Assembly (NCBI RefSeq): GCF_036711975.1
Contig: NC_091968.1
Location: forward strand, 17,484,001 to 17,548,000
Length of the DNA stretch: 64,000 nucleotides
Direction of reading: 5' to 3'
Origin: Onthophagus taurus
Lineage: Eukaryota > Arthropoda > Insecta > Coleoptera > Scarabaeidae
Positions 11,096 through 22,834 of this stretch are shown here, piece by piece. The notes under the pieces were generated by a model that was not told where the DNA came from, did not search any database, and worked only from the letters and a program-made list of their open reading frames with translations. Within the stretch, counting starts at the first letter, position 1. Each line of letters begins with the position of its first letter. The translations under genes were made by a program, and so were the position numbers.

Positions 11096-11126
11096 CTCTG
11101 ATGAAGGTTGTAATTCGACAACCGAA
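11096..11126 (+). ncRNA. Hammerhead-like ribozyme core of a Penelope-like element
   Basis: CTGATGA is followed by one extra A, a perfect 6-bp helix II (GGTTGT/ACAACC, loop AATTCG) and GAAA. That is the hammerhead catalytic core with one inserted base between A9 and helix II. A clear helix I could not be found, so activity is doubtful. The motif is antisense to the RT at 9031-10460, the same arrangement as at the right end of the PLE at 28-32.6 kb. Confidence 0.45.
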
Positions 11127-11149
11127 ATATATTAACAAATTGTAAAAAG

Positions 11150-12540
11150 TTGTTCCTGTGCTTATTTGACCGTTCACCCCGAATAGATCGTTTTAAATTT
11201 GCCTCCCACGGTTATCGGTCGAAGATACTTCTTGCCGAATTACTCAAGAATTACCGACCATTGCCGACGGACAAAGGAGTAATGCCTCTTTTACACGTAG
11301 CCACCAACAGTCATTATAATATTCTCCTAGATTTTTACGTTAACTACTAGATAGCCTATCCATTAGTTAGATCGAAATGGTAAAAGTCGTTTCGCAGTTA
11401 ACTAATAGATAAACGTTATCCGATAGTTAGACTAACGACCAGTTTAACTAGAGGTGGTAAAAGCGGGCCTAAGTAAATTTTTTTACTGTACTTGACTTTA
11501 AACATAATTTTTAATTTGTTGTAGAACCGAATCATCCTGAAGAAGAAACAATAAAAGTTTCAAAATATTGATGTTTTAAAAATTTAGTCCTTTTTTTTGG
11601 TTGACCTTAAACCTGAAGTTAAAGAAAAAAATTTTCAAATCTATTAACTGAGGTCGCTCACATTTCGTTTTTACACTTTTTATTTTAATTTCGTTTTTGA
11701 TAAATTTATACTATTGCTTTTGTATTATTTCTTAATTATTAGTAAAGATTAATTTTTCTATCATTAAAGTTATTTTGATGTCAAAACAAAGTTTCGTAGT
11801 TTTACTCAACAATAATTTGATGCGGGTGGATGTAAAATTGTTAAACTACGTGGCGCTCATTGAATACATTTTATTTGTACGAACTTATTCCCCGCCGGCT
11901 AGAATTCAAGCGGCCATCAACTCCACCAATATTTTTTTCCAACAGACACTAAAGAATTTTTTTGTGTAATTATAGTTTGGTAAAAAAAGTCACGTAACAG
12001 AAGCATTTATATTCTGTTTCTTTCTACTGCGATCTTTTCTATTAGGTGCAAAATTTGTGCTTATTTTGGAGTTTGGATTTTTGCAGATCAGAAGTAACAG
12101 TTTAAGTATATTTTCTATAACTTGCACCTGAAGTTGCAACCTTCCATGACACAATTTTTGGCAAAGCGTGGATAATTCCAGTTCCTTCAAAACCAGATTT
12201 CGAAATTCAAAATATATGCAACGCCTCTCTAAAAATATATAATTATATATATCTTTTAAATTCATTTCGTCAAAAAAAAAGTAAATAATAAAACAATAAG
12301 AAATTTTTTTTCGCTCTATTTTTAACCTCAAGCCATAGAAAAAAATGTACGTCATTCGAGTTCCAACACTTACAAAACTAATACAAACAACTGTTGTTAC
12401 GACAGACGCACATTTGCGGTTTCATTTCGTTCCCTATTTCATTCATCAATTGACCTTGTATCTCAACGCGCATGTTCATTCAAAAACGGAGTCTCCATTT
12501 CTTGCGAATCAATATTCTCAACAACACTTCAACGACTTCA
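11150..12540. other. Intergenic stretch, nothing recognised
   Basis: Mostly AT-rich with short frames lacking motifs. The block 11150-11470 is somewhat GC-richer but matches no family I recognise. The last part is the upstream region of the phosphatase gene. Confidence 0.4.
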
Positions 12541-12544
12541 CCAC

Positions 12545-12553
12545 TATAAAAAA
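12545..12553 (+). promoter_or_regulatory. Possible TATA box of the phosphatase gene
   Basis: TATAAAAAA in CACTATAAAAAAAGG lies about 90 bp upstream of the start codon at 12636. Position and match are reasonable, but AT-rich background makes chance matches common. Confidence 0.3.
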
Positions 12554-12635
12554 AGGTTACAGGGAAATATTAAATTAAATTTAACGATAAACATGGTCAA
12601 CATAGTTCGGTGTTAATACGAAAAGAAAAATAAAC

Positions 12636-13748
12636 ATGAGTATTTTAGAAAGTTTATTGATCGTTTCGGAAAAAGCGGCAAATATCGCGCGGACGTGTCG
12701 ACAAAATCAGCATCTGTTTAAATTGTTGGTGCAGGAAAAAGGAACGGATGAAGCAAATCCGAGGTTTGTGGACGATTTCAAAACTTTAGCGGACGTTTTA
12801 ATACAGGAAATGGTTAAACATGACGTAGGAAATAAAGTAAGATAAAAGTTTTTAGATTTAATCTAATTAAATAGAAATTTAATTAAAATTTAGTTTCCAG
12901 AAATAACAGATTCGATTTTCGGCGAGGAAAACAACGTTTTTGAAAACAAATTGGGCGAAAAAATTTGTGTTAAAGTATTAAAAACGGCCGAAGAAACCAA
13001 AAAGTTATTAATTAAAGTTTTAAATAACGATGAAGAAGCAGCTGATTTATTGGCAGAAATAATTCATGAAGAAATCGATTTAAAAATTGATTTACCAATA
13101 ATTTCCGAAAACATTGAAGATTTCGCAATTTGGATAGATCCGATTGACTCAACGGCTGAATACATAAACGGAATCGAAAAACTATCTAACTCCAATATTT
13201 ACACCACCGGATTAAAATGTGTCACCGTTTTAATCGGAATTTTTAATAAAAAAACCGGAAACCCAATCAGCGGGATTATTAACCAACCCTTTTTTGAAGA
13301 AAATCAACAATTAGGACGACGATTTTGGTCGTTTAATAATCAAAATTCTTTAAAAACATCCCAAAATCTAAGTACAAATCGAATTTGTTTGAGTTCCTCT
13401 GAAAATCCGGATATCAAAGAAAAATTAAGAACCGCTGGATTTGAATTGGTTGAAGCCGCCGGTGCAGGTTACAAATCTTTATTGGTTATATTAGGTGAAG
13501 TGGACGCTTATATTTTGAGTAAAAACTCAACTTTTAAATGGGATACTTGCGCCCCTCAAGCGATTTTAAGTTCGATGAATGGTGGTATTATAAATTATCA
13601 AGAAGCAATCAAAGGAAATGTAATTCCTATTTGTTACGATGTTTGTAATGGTGAAAATAAATTGCTGCAGTGTTGTAATGAAGGTGGAATTATTGCGTTT
13701 AACAATGAAACTGTTTTAAAGTGTATATTAGAAGCGTTAAGGAAGTGA
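12636..13748 (+). CDS. INPP1: Inositol polyphosphate 1-phosphatase
   Basis: This enzyme removes the 1-phosphate from inositol 1,4-bisphosphate and 1,3,4-trisphosphate in the cytosol. It is a Mg2+-dependent, lithium-sensitive member of the inositol monophosphatase fold. Two exons: 12636-12836 (donor AAA|GTAAGA) and 12894-13748 (acceptor TTTAG), phase 0. Together they give 351 residues, close to the usual 350-400. Seen: DFKTLADVLIQE (47-58), GEENNVF (77-83) with the metal-binding Glu, WIDPIDSTAEY (147-157) with the D-P-I-D metal site, and WDTCAPQAIL (283-292) with the last catalytic Asp. The extended DPIDSTAEY and the NKFPE...FGEEN context point to INPP1 rather than inositol monophosphatase. 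The start is the first ATG, in AAACATG. AATAAA signals follow at 13780-13789. No lesion seen. Confidence 0.93.
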
Positions 13749-13929
13749 TTTTATTGTGTAACGTTAATAAGTTTATGTTAATAAATAAAATGTTTATAAT
13801 TATCTATAAGTGAATATACTCCTATCCCAGCTCTTTTGTGGTGATCTTCCGGACAGTTTGAAGTGTGTGAGAGCCCAAGACTTTGATTTAAGCTAGTTAG
13901 AACAGAGTTTGTTTCACCTCCCAAAAATG

Positions 13930-15603
13930 TAGTTCAGTTGAGACAATTAAAAGCTTGATTGTTTAAAAAATTCATGATAAATGTATTTCTTGGATACTTA
14001 ATCTGGAATTTCCAAATATAATAAAGAAACATGTCTACTTTTTAGTGGAAGAAACCGTTTCTCAAAATTATGATTAGTTTTTGAGGAATAAATTTTCAAA
14101 GTTGCTCGATTTTTATAGTTTTATCAGTTTTGGAGTTAACTTAAAAAATTCACGAAAAATGTATTTCTTTGATAATTTATGTGGAATTTCCATATATAAT
14201 AAGGAAAGGTCTATACTTTTTGGTGGAAGAAAACGTTTTTAAAAATTCCGATTAGTTTTTGAAAAATATATTTTCAAAGATGTTCATTTCTTTTAAATTT
14301 TATTGATTTTGGAGTTAACCTTAACAATTCATGTAAAATGTATTTCTTGGATAATTAATATGTAATTTGCAGTTATAATAAAAAGAAGTGTCTGCTTTTT
14401 AGTGAAAGAAACCGTTTCTCACAATTATGTTTAGTTTTTGAAGAATATATATTTCAAAGATATTTATTTGGTTTTATTAAGCTTTGTCTTAACTTTAAAA
14501 ATTCATGAAAAATGTATTTCTTGGATAATTAATGTGGAATTTCCATGTATAATAGAAAAAAGTCTACTTTTTAGTGAAAGAAACTGCTTCTTAAAATTAT
14601 GATTCATTTTTGAGAAATAAATGTTCAAAATCACCCATTTTTCTCATCAATTTCATTAGTTCTGGAATTTAATTCATAAAAAAATTATTTCTTAAAAAAA
14701 TTATTTGTAATTTCCAAACATAATACGGTAAAGTGTCTACTTTTTGATGGAAGAAACCGTTTCTCAATATTATGTTTAATTTTTGAGGAATAAATTTTCA
14801 AATTTGCTCAATTTTTTATAGTTTTATCAGTTGTGGAGTTAACTTTAAAAATTCATGAAAAATGTATTTCTTTGATAATTTATGTGGAATTTCCATATAT
14901 AATAAAGAAAAGTGTCTACTTTTTGGTGGAAGAACACGTTTTTAAAAATTCCGATTAGTTTTTTAAAAATATATTTTCAAAGATCCTCATTTCTTTTAAA
15001 TTTTATTGATTTTGGAGTTAACTTTAACAATCCATGAAAAATATATTTCTAGGATAATTATTGTGGAATTTGCAGTTAGAATAGAAAAAAGTGTCTACTT
15101 TTTAGTGAAAGAAACCGTTTCTCAAAATTATGTTTAGTTTTTGAAGAATATATTTTTAAAGATGCTCATTTAGTTGTATTAAGTTTTGTCTTAACTTAAA
15201 AAATGCATGAAACATGTATTTTTTGGATAATTTATGTGGAATTTCCATATATAATAAAGAAAAGTGTCTACTTTTTGGTGGAAGAACACGTTTTTAAAAA
15301 TTCCGATTAGTTTTTTAAAAATATATTTTCAAAGATCCTCATTTCTTTTTAATTTGATTGATTTTGGAGTTAACTTTAACAATTCATGAAAAATGTATTT
15401 CTTGGATTATTGATGTGTAATTTCCATCTATAATAGAAAAAATTGTCTACTTTTTAATGAAAGAAACCGTTTCTCAAAATTGCGTTTAGTTTTTGAAGAA
15501 TATATTTTTAAAGATGCTCATTTAGTTTTATTAAGTTTTGTGTTAACTTAAAAAAATCATGAAACATGTATTTCTTGGATAATTTATGTGGAATTTCCAT
15601 ATA
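13930..15603 (+). repeat. Satellite A, about 178-bp tandem units (left block)
   Basis: The box GAAACCGTTTCTCAAAATTA, or its variant GAAAACGTTTTTAAAAATTC, recurs near 14051, 14232, 14412, 14586, 14757, 14936, 15115, 15289 and 15467, a period of about 174-181 bp. Each unit also has TTTCCATATATAATAAAGAA and GTGTCTACTTTTTGGTGGAA. Units have clearly diverged, so the array is old. It starts just after the phosphatase gene and is split at 15603 by an inserted element. Confidence 0.9.
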
Positions 15604-17542
15604 CGGGTCATCCACGACGACCGACCATTAGAACTTTACAGGGTTCTGGCCAAAATAAAAATTTGAAAATTCAGATTTAAGTATTATCAATTGCGTTCTC
15701 TTCGACTAAAATAATTTCAGATATCTAACACTTCCGGTTATACCGGAAGTCGCGACCTACTGTATTTTGTTAAATGGAACACCCTGTATATTTTTACATA
15801 TTTGGATTTGTCTGTTTTCAAGGTTTATGAATGACTTTACTTTTTGCAATTTGATTTGGCCGTTCTCGAGTTATTCGAATTTTTCTAGAAAAATCTGCTC
15901 CAGCAGACATTTGTTCAAAAAATCAGAGAACACTCGATTTTTGGGATATCAATTTAGGATTCAGAATATGCTTAAGCAACATGATGGAGTATGTTTTGAT
16001 GCCGAGTATGGCTGTCTAGAACATTTGGTCACTTTACTATGGCACGTTACTTTTTCGAAACTTGGAAGTACCATAACTTAATTTTTTTAAATGGCACCCC
16101 CCATATTTTATTACTTAGTCGTCTTCGGTGTCTCTTTTTACATCTTTTATATCCCATATGTTCTATACCTAACATTTATAGTTTGGGAGATAATTACGGT
16201 TTTTTGAAAAATGCACCTAGTGCGACCTAGTGAATAATCGAATGAAGTGCAGGTTTGAAAATTTGCAGACTTGTGATGTTTGATGCCAGCTTTTTATCTA
16301 AACTATTTTCAGGTTCCGGGTACTTGCGGTTACACCGGAAGAGGTTACAATTTTGGAACACCCTGAGTTTTATTACATTTTTCAATCAAAAATGTCAACT
16401 ACAACGTTACTACTTCATAATTTATAAATCATCTAGTTTGACCGCCGAAAAAAAAATTTGGTGTTTTGGAATGTTGTTGTGGTTATGTATTAGCAGAGGA
16501 TCAGTAAGGAAAGAGTAAACAGTTTGACATTTGCTGAAGCTATGGTTTATTTCTGTTGGTGTGATGACTAGGTTACTTTTTATAGTGATCTGTTCTCAAG
16601 AAATGCCATATTTGGAATTTAGTAATGAGGATTATTTGAATTTGATAATAATTTATGGAGAGTGTAACCAAATAATTGCGTATACGTGTCGGCTGCAACA
16701 TACAAATGGCCTAAAATTGAACAAAAATTTCAAAAATGTAATGAAATACAGGGTGTTCCATTTGAAATATGAAAATTGTCACCTTTTCCGGTGTAACCGC
16801 AAGTACCCGCAACCTGAAAATATTTTACTAAAAAGCTGGCATCAAACATCAGAAGTCTGCAAATTTTCAAAAGGCTACTTCATATGGTTATTCACTAGGT
16901 CACACTAGGTTAAATATCGATATATGTGTGCATTTTTCAAAAAAACCCTAATTATCTCCCAAACTATAAATGTTAGGTATAGGACATATGGGATATAAAA
17001 GATGTAAAATGAGACATCGAAGACGACTAAGTAATAAAATATGGGGGGTGCCATTTAAAAAAATGAAGTTATGGTATTTCCAAATTTCGAAAAGTTAACG
17101 TGCCGTAGTAAAGTGACCAAACGTTCTAGACGGCTGTACTCGGCACCAAAACATACTCCATCATGTTGCTTACGCATGTTCTGAATCCTAAATTGATATC
17201 CCAAAAATCGAGTGTTCTCTAATTTTTTTAACAAATGTCTGCTGGAGTAGATTTTTCTAGAAAAAATCGAATAACTCGAGAACGGCCGAATCAAATTGCA
17301 AAAATTAAAGTTATTCATAAACCTTGAAAACAGACAAATCCAAATATGTAAAAATATATAGGGTGTTCCATTTAAAAAAATAAAGTAGGTGGCGACTTCC
17401 GGTATAACCGGAAGTGCTACAAATCTGAAAATATTTTAGTCGAAGAGAACGCAATTAATAATACTTAAATCTGAATTTTCAAATTTTTGTTTTGGCTAGA
17501 ACCCTATAAAGTTCTAATGAACGGTCGTCGTGGATGACCCTG
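15604..17542. mobile_element. Long-inverted-repeat Tc1/mariner-type element, copy 1
   Basis: The ends are inverted: GGGTCATCCACGACGACCG at 15605 and its complement to 17540. The arms match for most of their length (650 bp or more each), so the element is nearly a giant palindrome. It is flanked by TA on both sides. Comparison with intact satellite units (CCATATATAATAAAG) shows the insertion duplicated TA, as in the IS630/Tc1/mariner superfamily. Each arm has internal boxes resembling transposon ends (GGAACACCCTG at 15777, 16350 and counterparts at 16740, 17350). The centre keeps a short transposase-like fragment at 16606-16730. Confidence 0.7.
16606..16730 (+). pseudogene. Remnant of a Tc1/mariner-type transposase N-terminal HTH
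   Basis: The frame reads LEFSNEDYLNLIIIYGECNQ and IIAYTCRLQHTN. It resembles the first helix-turn-helix of transposases whose N-terminus begins Y-T-N-E-E and continues with R-x-Y/F-x-E-R-Y-P. A better-kept version is in copy 2 (23716-23955). Very short, so the call rests on the comparison with copy 2. Confidence 0.4.
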
Positions 17543-17544
17543 TA

Positions 17545-17965
17545 TAATAAAGAAAAGTGTCTACTTTTTGGTGGAAGAAAACGTTTTTAAAAATTCCGAT
17601 TAGTTTTTGAAAAATATATTTTCAAAGATTCAAAAATTATGATTCGTTTTTGTGAAATAAATGTTCAGTCACCTATTTTTTTATCAATTTCATTAGTTTT
17701 GGAGTTTAATTCATGAAAAATGTATTTCTTAGAAAAATTATATGTAATTTCCAAACAAAATACTGAAAGGTGACTACTTTTTGATGGAAGAAACAGTTTC
17801 TCTATGTTTTTAAGGAATAAATTTTCAAACTTGCTGAATCTTTTATAATTTCATCAATTTCATTGGTTTTGCAGTTAACTTTAAAAATTCATGAAAAGTT
17901 TATTTCTTGGATAATTAATCTGGAATTTCCATATATAATAAAGAAAAGTGTCTACTTATTAATTC
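17545..17965 (+). repeat. Satellite A, right block
   Basis: The satellite resumes at TATAATAAAGAAAAGTGTCT directly after the element and runs two to three more diverged units, ending with GTGTCTACTT near 17957. Confidence 0.85.
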
Positions 17966-18590
17966 ATAAACCATTAACTTCTTTAAGCAAACCCTTAACA
18001 TCTGATGTTGATTTCATTTTTTCAACATTTTTTTTTATATTGTAAATAAAATACAACTAATTCGAAATTATGTTAAAACACTTTCTCATAGGAATATGGT
18101 TGACACCTTGTTTACAATACAATATAACGATACCAAGTTTACAATTCTATCCATATGGCAAATAAGAAGGTGTATATACCCTAGGAATGTACTGACGGGT
18201 ATTCTCCGGATATAGGTTGTTGCTGCCTTTGATTTTTATGAAAATAAATTTTACGTTTTCCATGAAAAATTCACACCTTTGCCCCTACGGCAAAGATAGG
18301 GATGCGAACGTGCATTAGTTTTCTTCATGAGAACGTAGAAAGTGAGACTACTAACAGCAGAGGGCCCACTCGAATTATCTGAAGTAGTCCCAAGATACCA
18401 CAATTTACAAGCCAAGACAGTAATTTTTACTTAATTCGCAAGCCAATTCAAATTAATTTAAGTAGATTTAATTGAAAAGAATAAACTGTTTGTTGCACCA
18501 GGCGCTGCCAAAGCGGGCTATAATGTGTCTTCTCACTAAACTCTTCATAAGCCTCTGATGGTATCTGGTCCATAAACTTACTTTATTTAC
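17966..18590. other. Unassigned spacer
   Basis: No coding frame, repeat or RNA gene recognised. The block around 18280-18340 is GC-richer and has a short inverted pair (TTTGCC/GGCAAA), too small to interpret. Confidence 0.35.
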
Positions 18591-18755
18591 TGATATTTGC
18601 AGCTTCCAATTACAATCGCTCCTTTGCTAGTGTCTCCTCCTGCTAGAATGGCTGTGTCATCTGCGAAAGTGACAATTGTGTCTTGTTCTAACTCTGGAAT
18701 GTCACAGGTATACAAAAGGCACAGGATCAGGCTAATACGCTTCCTTGGGACACTT
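18591..18755 (-). pseudogene. Small fragment of a non-LTR reverse transcriptase
   Basis: On minus the frame reads LILCLLYTCDIPELEQDTIV followed by TFADDTAILAGG. This is the block before and around the catalytic F-A-D-D-T-A of Jockey-type RT. Nothing of the remaining RT is recognisable on either side. Confidence 0.6.
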
Positions 18756-19480
18756 TAGCTTTGATATGCCCTAGATCTGTGTACATTTCTTTCAGCTTTA
18801 CTTTTAAATATTTACAAAAATATATATATAGTTCAGTTTTCTTCTTTCTATTATTGATTTTAATCGTTTCAATAAAAATCTTTCAAACCATGTTGAGATT
18901 ACCAGAAGCACCAATATTAGACCGTAAAAAGACACATCATTAAAAAGTGTACAGTTTCACAATCGTAATAATATCTGCTACTCTACTTATTACGTTTGAG
19001 ATAATTTCACAAATATTTTTCAGTTGGTAAAAATCACCGAAACAAGTAACCTGATTCTTTCTACGAACAGTCTTTTTACATGCTTAGCTGCAAAATCTTG
19101 GATTACTTCGTAGACCCATTTAATATAGAAGTCATCATGTAGTCCTTAATTGCTTAAGAAACTTCTTTTGACTATGTTGGCTGATCAATTGATTGGATGG
19201 CTTTATACAACCCCACATTAGTCTCTTTGATCGCAGATCAAGTGTTGTGTGTGGGCCAATAAGGATGCTCACCACCAGAATGATAAATTACAGTTTGCGA
19301 TATTAATTAGAACTTATTGCTTCCTAAATATCTTGAGAAGTTAGGAAATGCCTTATGGCCTTAACTTCAATGAAAGAGTTAGGGCACCATTTTATCATGG
19401 GGCTGAGAAATTGGCTCCAAAGCCGAATGAACTGAGATATCACCGTATTAAACTCTTACTTAAATTCCTAGTAGTATCAT
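18756..19480. other. Unassigned spacer
   Basis: AT-rich, with only short frames and no motif. It separates the RT fragment from the decayed RTE-like element. Confidence 0.35.
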
Positions 19481-21600
19481 CATGCAGGGGAGGAAAAGTT
19501 AAAGTTTGCGAGGCCTCCCAATGTCGTTAGTCTGCGAAACCCTTGCAATATAGCAACGTGGAATGCGAGACCACATTCATTTATCAAGCTGGAAAAGTTC
19601 ATACTATCATTAAAGAAATGGATAGCTTACATATAAAAGTCGTGTGTATTAGTAAGATGAGATGGTCGGGTAGAGGACAATGTGACCAAAATATGTCACA
19701 AATGTTGTGCCTATGTCGAAAAGAGTCCTGCTACTACAAATCAATCTTAGTCTCGCACCGATAAACATCATTCTAGTACCACAGCAGACAAAAGTGACGA
19801 GGTAGTCGAAAAATTTTACAACGAAATAGTAGATATATGACAGACTCCCCAAACATAAGATATTGTCCCAAGATAAGTAAGGGAAAGGAAGGAGTGTCTT
19901 TTGGACCTTATAAGCTGGGTGAGAGAAACGATCGTGGAGACCGATTAGCAATACTTGTGGACAAAAAATATGGTAAAAAATTTAAACTACCACCAAGAAG
20001 GTTGTACACATGGATCCCCACTAGACTGCAGGGAACATATAGTTCTATATCGATACCAAAACTATTTTTTTCATCTGTTAAAACCTATCCTGGGGCAGAC
20101 ATAGCGTTGGACTACACTACCGTATTTGGTACATTGAAACCTGAAACTGAAACTAAAAAGGACTCATTAACCAGGAAACAAGATCAAATACGATATGCGA
20201 AAACTGAAAGATCCGAACACGAAGGCAGAAGTAAGACACTACTTGGCAGAACACACACAAGATGAAAGGGCGGCGGAGATGTTGGCTCGGAACTTGAAAA
20301 ACTAAAACATGTAATTAAACACCAAAAATTCTTAAGACTACGCCAAAGCGGGAATTGAAAAACATGGATGACAGAAAGATACACCTAAGTATTGGGAAAT
20401 CCACATGTAAATACAAAGAAAGATTAAGGAAATTAAAATGAAGGGAATACTAGAGGAAGCAGAGGCTCTAAAAATAGGATCAGCCTATTTTTAATGCCTC
20501 AAAACCCAAAACAACATGTAAGTTGATCGGCAATCACGGAAAAGTAACCATAGAGAAACAAGATAAAACAAAGACAGTGGCTACCTACTTCGCTAAGTTA
20601 TTTCAAGACGCATGACAACATCCGCCACGTAAAATAGATGAATCAGGACCTGCCATAATTACTGAAGAACTACTATCTGCAATGCAACAACTGAAAGAGG
20701 GAAGAACCTCGGTCCAGATATCCTTAGATCGGATGTTTGAAACCTTCTTGACTAATCTGCAATTAAACAGATGACAAGTATGTTCAACTCCATCTATGAA
20801 ACGGGCGAAATACAGAAGGTGTAGTTGGCGTCAGAATTTGTCTTTTAGCCAAGGGCTAAGGGATGTGAAGAATATAGAACTATTAGTTTCATGTGCCAGT
20901 TACTAGGAATATCTGTAAATGGGAAAGGACTGAATAACATCCGCTATGCTGACGATACAGTTATTATGGCAAATAGTCTGATAGATTGCGAGGTGTAGAC
21001 TCGATATAAATGTTGACATAACGAAGTATATGATCATAAGCAAGGGGAAGATTGCTAATTAACAACAAATTCTGGTAGTCAACAAATACACTTATCTAGG
21101 AACTATACTTAACGACCAAGAGGACCACTCACAAGAGGTTCGTAGTAGAATAGAGAAAGCAAAAGCCGTATTTATCAAAATGGCGTCAGTTTTTAGGAGC
21201 CGATTCCTTACGCTAACTACAAAAATCAGACTCCTCCGTCGTTACGTCTTTTCTGTCTCGCTGTATCGAGTAGAATCATGAACCTTGACCGAAGTAGCTA
21301 CCAAAGAATTGGCAGCATTTGAAATGTTGCTTTATCACCGAATTTCAATAATTTCATGGGACATGTATCAAATGAAGCAGTCTGTCGAAGAATGAAGAAA
21401 GATCGTAAAGTAATTTATTCTAATCCTCTCATCTAATACCTCGGTCATATAATGAGGAACGAAAGATGATACGGTTTACTAGGACGTGGTTTTCAAGAAG
21501 TACAGCAGGATTATTATGTACAGCAGTGAACAATGTTGTGATAGCACAACAACAAGAAAAATAACACAGAAATTTACTGCTTTTACCAGGCATTATCAAC
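19480..21600 (+). pseudogene. Decayed RTE-like non-LTR retrotransposon
   Basis: The order of an endonuclease-RT polyprotein is kept through many stops and frameshifts. Endonuclease start: ECETTFIYQAGKVHTIIKEM and VVCISKMRWSGRGQC (19558-19690). Linker before RT: ITEELLSAMQQLKEGR (about 20655-20705). RT catalytic box: IRYADDTVIMANSL (about 20938-20980). C-terminal part: NKYTYLGTILNDQEDHSQEV, RSRIEKAKAVFIKMASVF, TTKIRLLRRYVFSVSLY and AAFEMLLYHRISIISW (21080-21360). The wording of the C-terminal blocks is that of a large insect RTE-related group. It cannot make an active protein. Confidence 0.75.
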
Positions 21601-21739
21601 AGCGAACTCAACGTTATTTATTGCTGCAATCATTATTTCTTTCCATTTTATTTTTATTTTGAATCAAGTAAAATACTTTTTTGTAATTCGCTACGGTAAT
21701 GGAAGTATAACAGTACTCAAACGAGTGCTGTAATGAGAC

Positions 21740-22250
21740 TCCTTACAGCATCCGATGCTGTAATGAGATTTTAGTAACATTTTATGGAACCAGTTCAAGT
21801 TGGTAACATTGGGTCATTAATTTTTCTAGTTGTCAATGTGACAATTTTTGTCTATGGATGTTTAAACACGTTCTTAGCATCGAATACAAGGTCCACAATG
21901 ATGAGGACATTGACTCTGAGCAATTTCTCTTATTTTGGGGGGTGTACATCAAAAATTTTTTTCAGGTGAATATATTTTGTGTTTTGACAGTTTCTAATTG
22001 TCAATTCAAAGTTTCTATTTTCAAGTGTTCCGGTGTTACCAACTGCTACATACCTATTTCCCTACATTGCCAAAATTTATTTTATTTTTGTTAAAAAAAA
22101 AGTATAAAAACGCGAATTACAAAAAATAGCATAAAAAACACGTTTCATAAGACTTAAAGCACTCATTCATTAAAAAAACTCGTGGCTTCGCCACTCGTTT
22201 TTCAACTTAAATTCGTGCATTTCAAGCGTGTCTTACGAAACTTGTTTTTT
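21740..22250 (+). repeat. Dispersed ~510-bp repeat, copy 1
   Basis: It starts TTACAGCATCCGATGCTGTA, an almost perfect palindrome. It ends with a long hairpin: GTTTCATAAGACTT pairs with a counterpart in GTCTTACGAAAC, around a central CTCGTGGCTTCGCCACTCGT stem-loop (22190), then TTTTTTAATATACT. The same unit occurs at 57552-58062 and 61714-62224 with about 90% or better identity. The part before the hairpin occurs inverted at 25095-25395. Short frames inside are without family motifs. Probably a non-autonomous element. Confidence 0.7.
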
Positions 22251-22251
22251 A

Positions 22252-22834
22252 ATATACTATTATCTTTCTGTACTTTTATTAAAACGGATGTAATGTTATA
22301 AATTCTACCGGTTTCGGTCCTTTTATAAGACCATCTTCAGGAACTTTCGAATTTCCTATTACAAAAAACTACTTTACTTAAAAATATTAAAAATCTTTTA
22401 GATTAAATATTAAATTCTAAAACACTTACGTCAATTTAATTTTAAAGTTCTCGTGATAATTTGCATTTTGAAATATCTATAAAGCGCCTTATTGAAAACT
22501 GTCTATGTTATTATTATTAGTAGAATTGCGTATCGAGTCTAAATCAACGAACAAGATGGAATTATGTGTGCACGTGTTTGTTACCGTTATAGGATAGAAA
22601 ATCAGTTTTGAAATTGCCTATATTATATTTTTAAATTTGAAATTTAAAAATAAACTATTTTAATAGAAAAATTAAGAGATGGGTAATTTTTGGATAGATT
22701 TTATTGGGTTTTGTAGGATATGGGTAGGAATGTATAGGGATGATAGGAGATTTCGGTGGTAGCCACGGACCCAGAATGTTGCGAAACTCAAACTGCTACC
22801 GTGGTTTGAGATCCTCGTCCATCTGGGGGTTATA
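22252..22834 (-). mobile_element. 3' end of a Penelope-like element
   Basis: PLE 3' sequence in minus orientation. It carries the hammerhead-like motif at 22302-22344 and, toward 22834, the decayed end of the GIY-YIG protein (RISNHGSSLSFATFWVRG). The same protein tail recurs at 24642-24780 (RGSQTTVAV frame), showing that the PLE sequence flanks the insertion at 22835-24603 on both sides. Confidence 0.6.
22302..22344 (-). ncRNA. Hammerhead-like ribozyme at a PLE 3' end
   Basis: On minus: GTTC, CTGAAGA, one extra T, helix II GGTC/GACC with loop TTATAAAAG, GAA, palindromic ACCGGT (helix III without loop), A, GAAT. Helix I is GTTC/GAAT (three Watson-Crick pairs and one G-U). This is type I hammerhead topology with a minimal helix III, as described for PLE hammerheads. 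The extra base after CTGANGA is shared with the other copies in this window. Self-cleavage is predicted after the A that follows ACCGGT, but not shown. Confidence 0.6.

Noticed and set aside
12345-12578. 77-codon frame upstream of the phosphatase
   Set aside because: No motif, and it overlaps the likely promoter with its TATA-like box.
15767-17318. Several 60-125-codon frames in the long inverted arms (both strands)
   Set aside because: The same sequence is read from both arms; apart from the HTH remnant at 16606 none resembles a protein.
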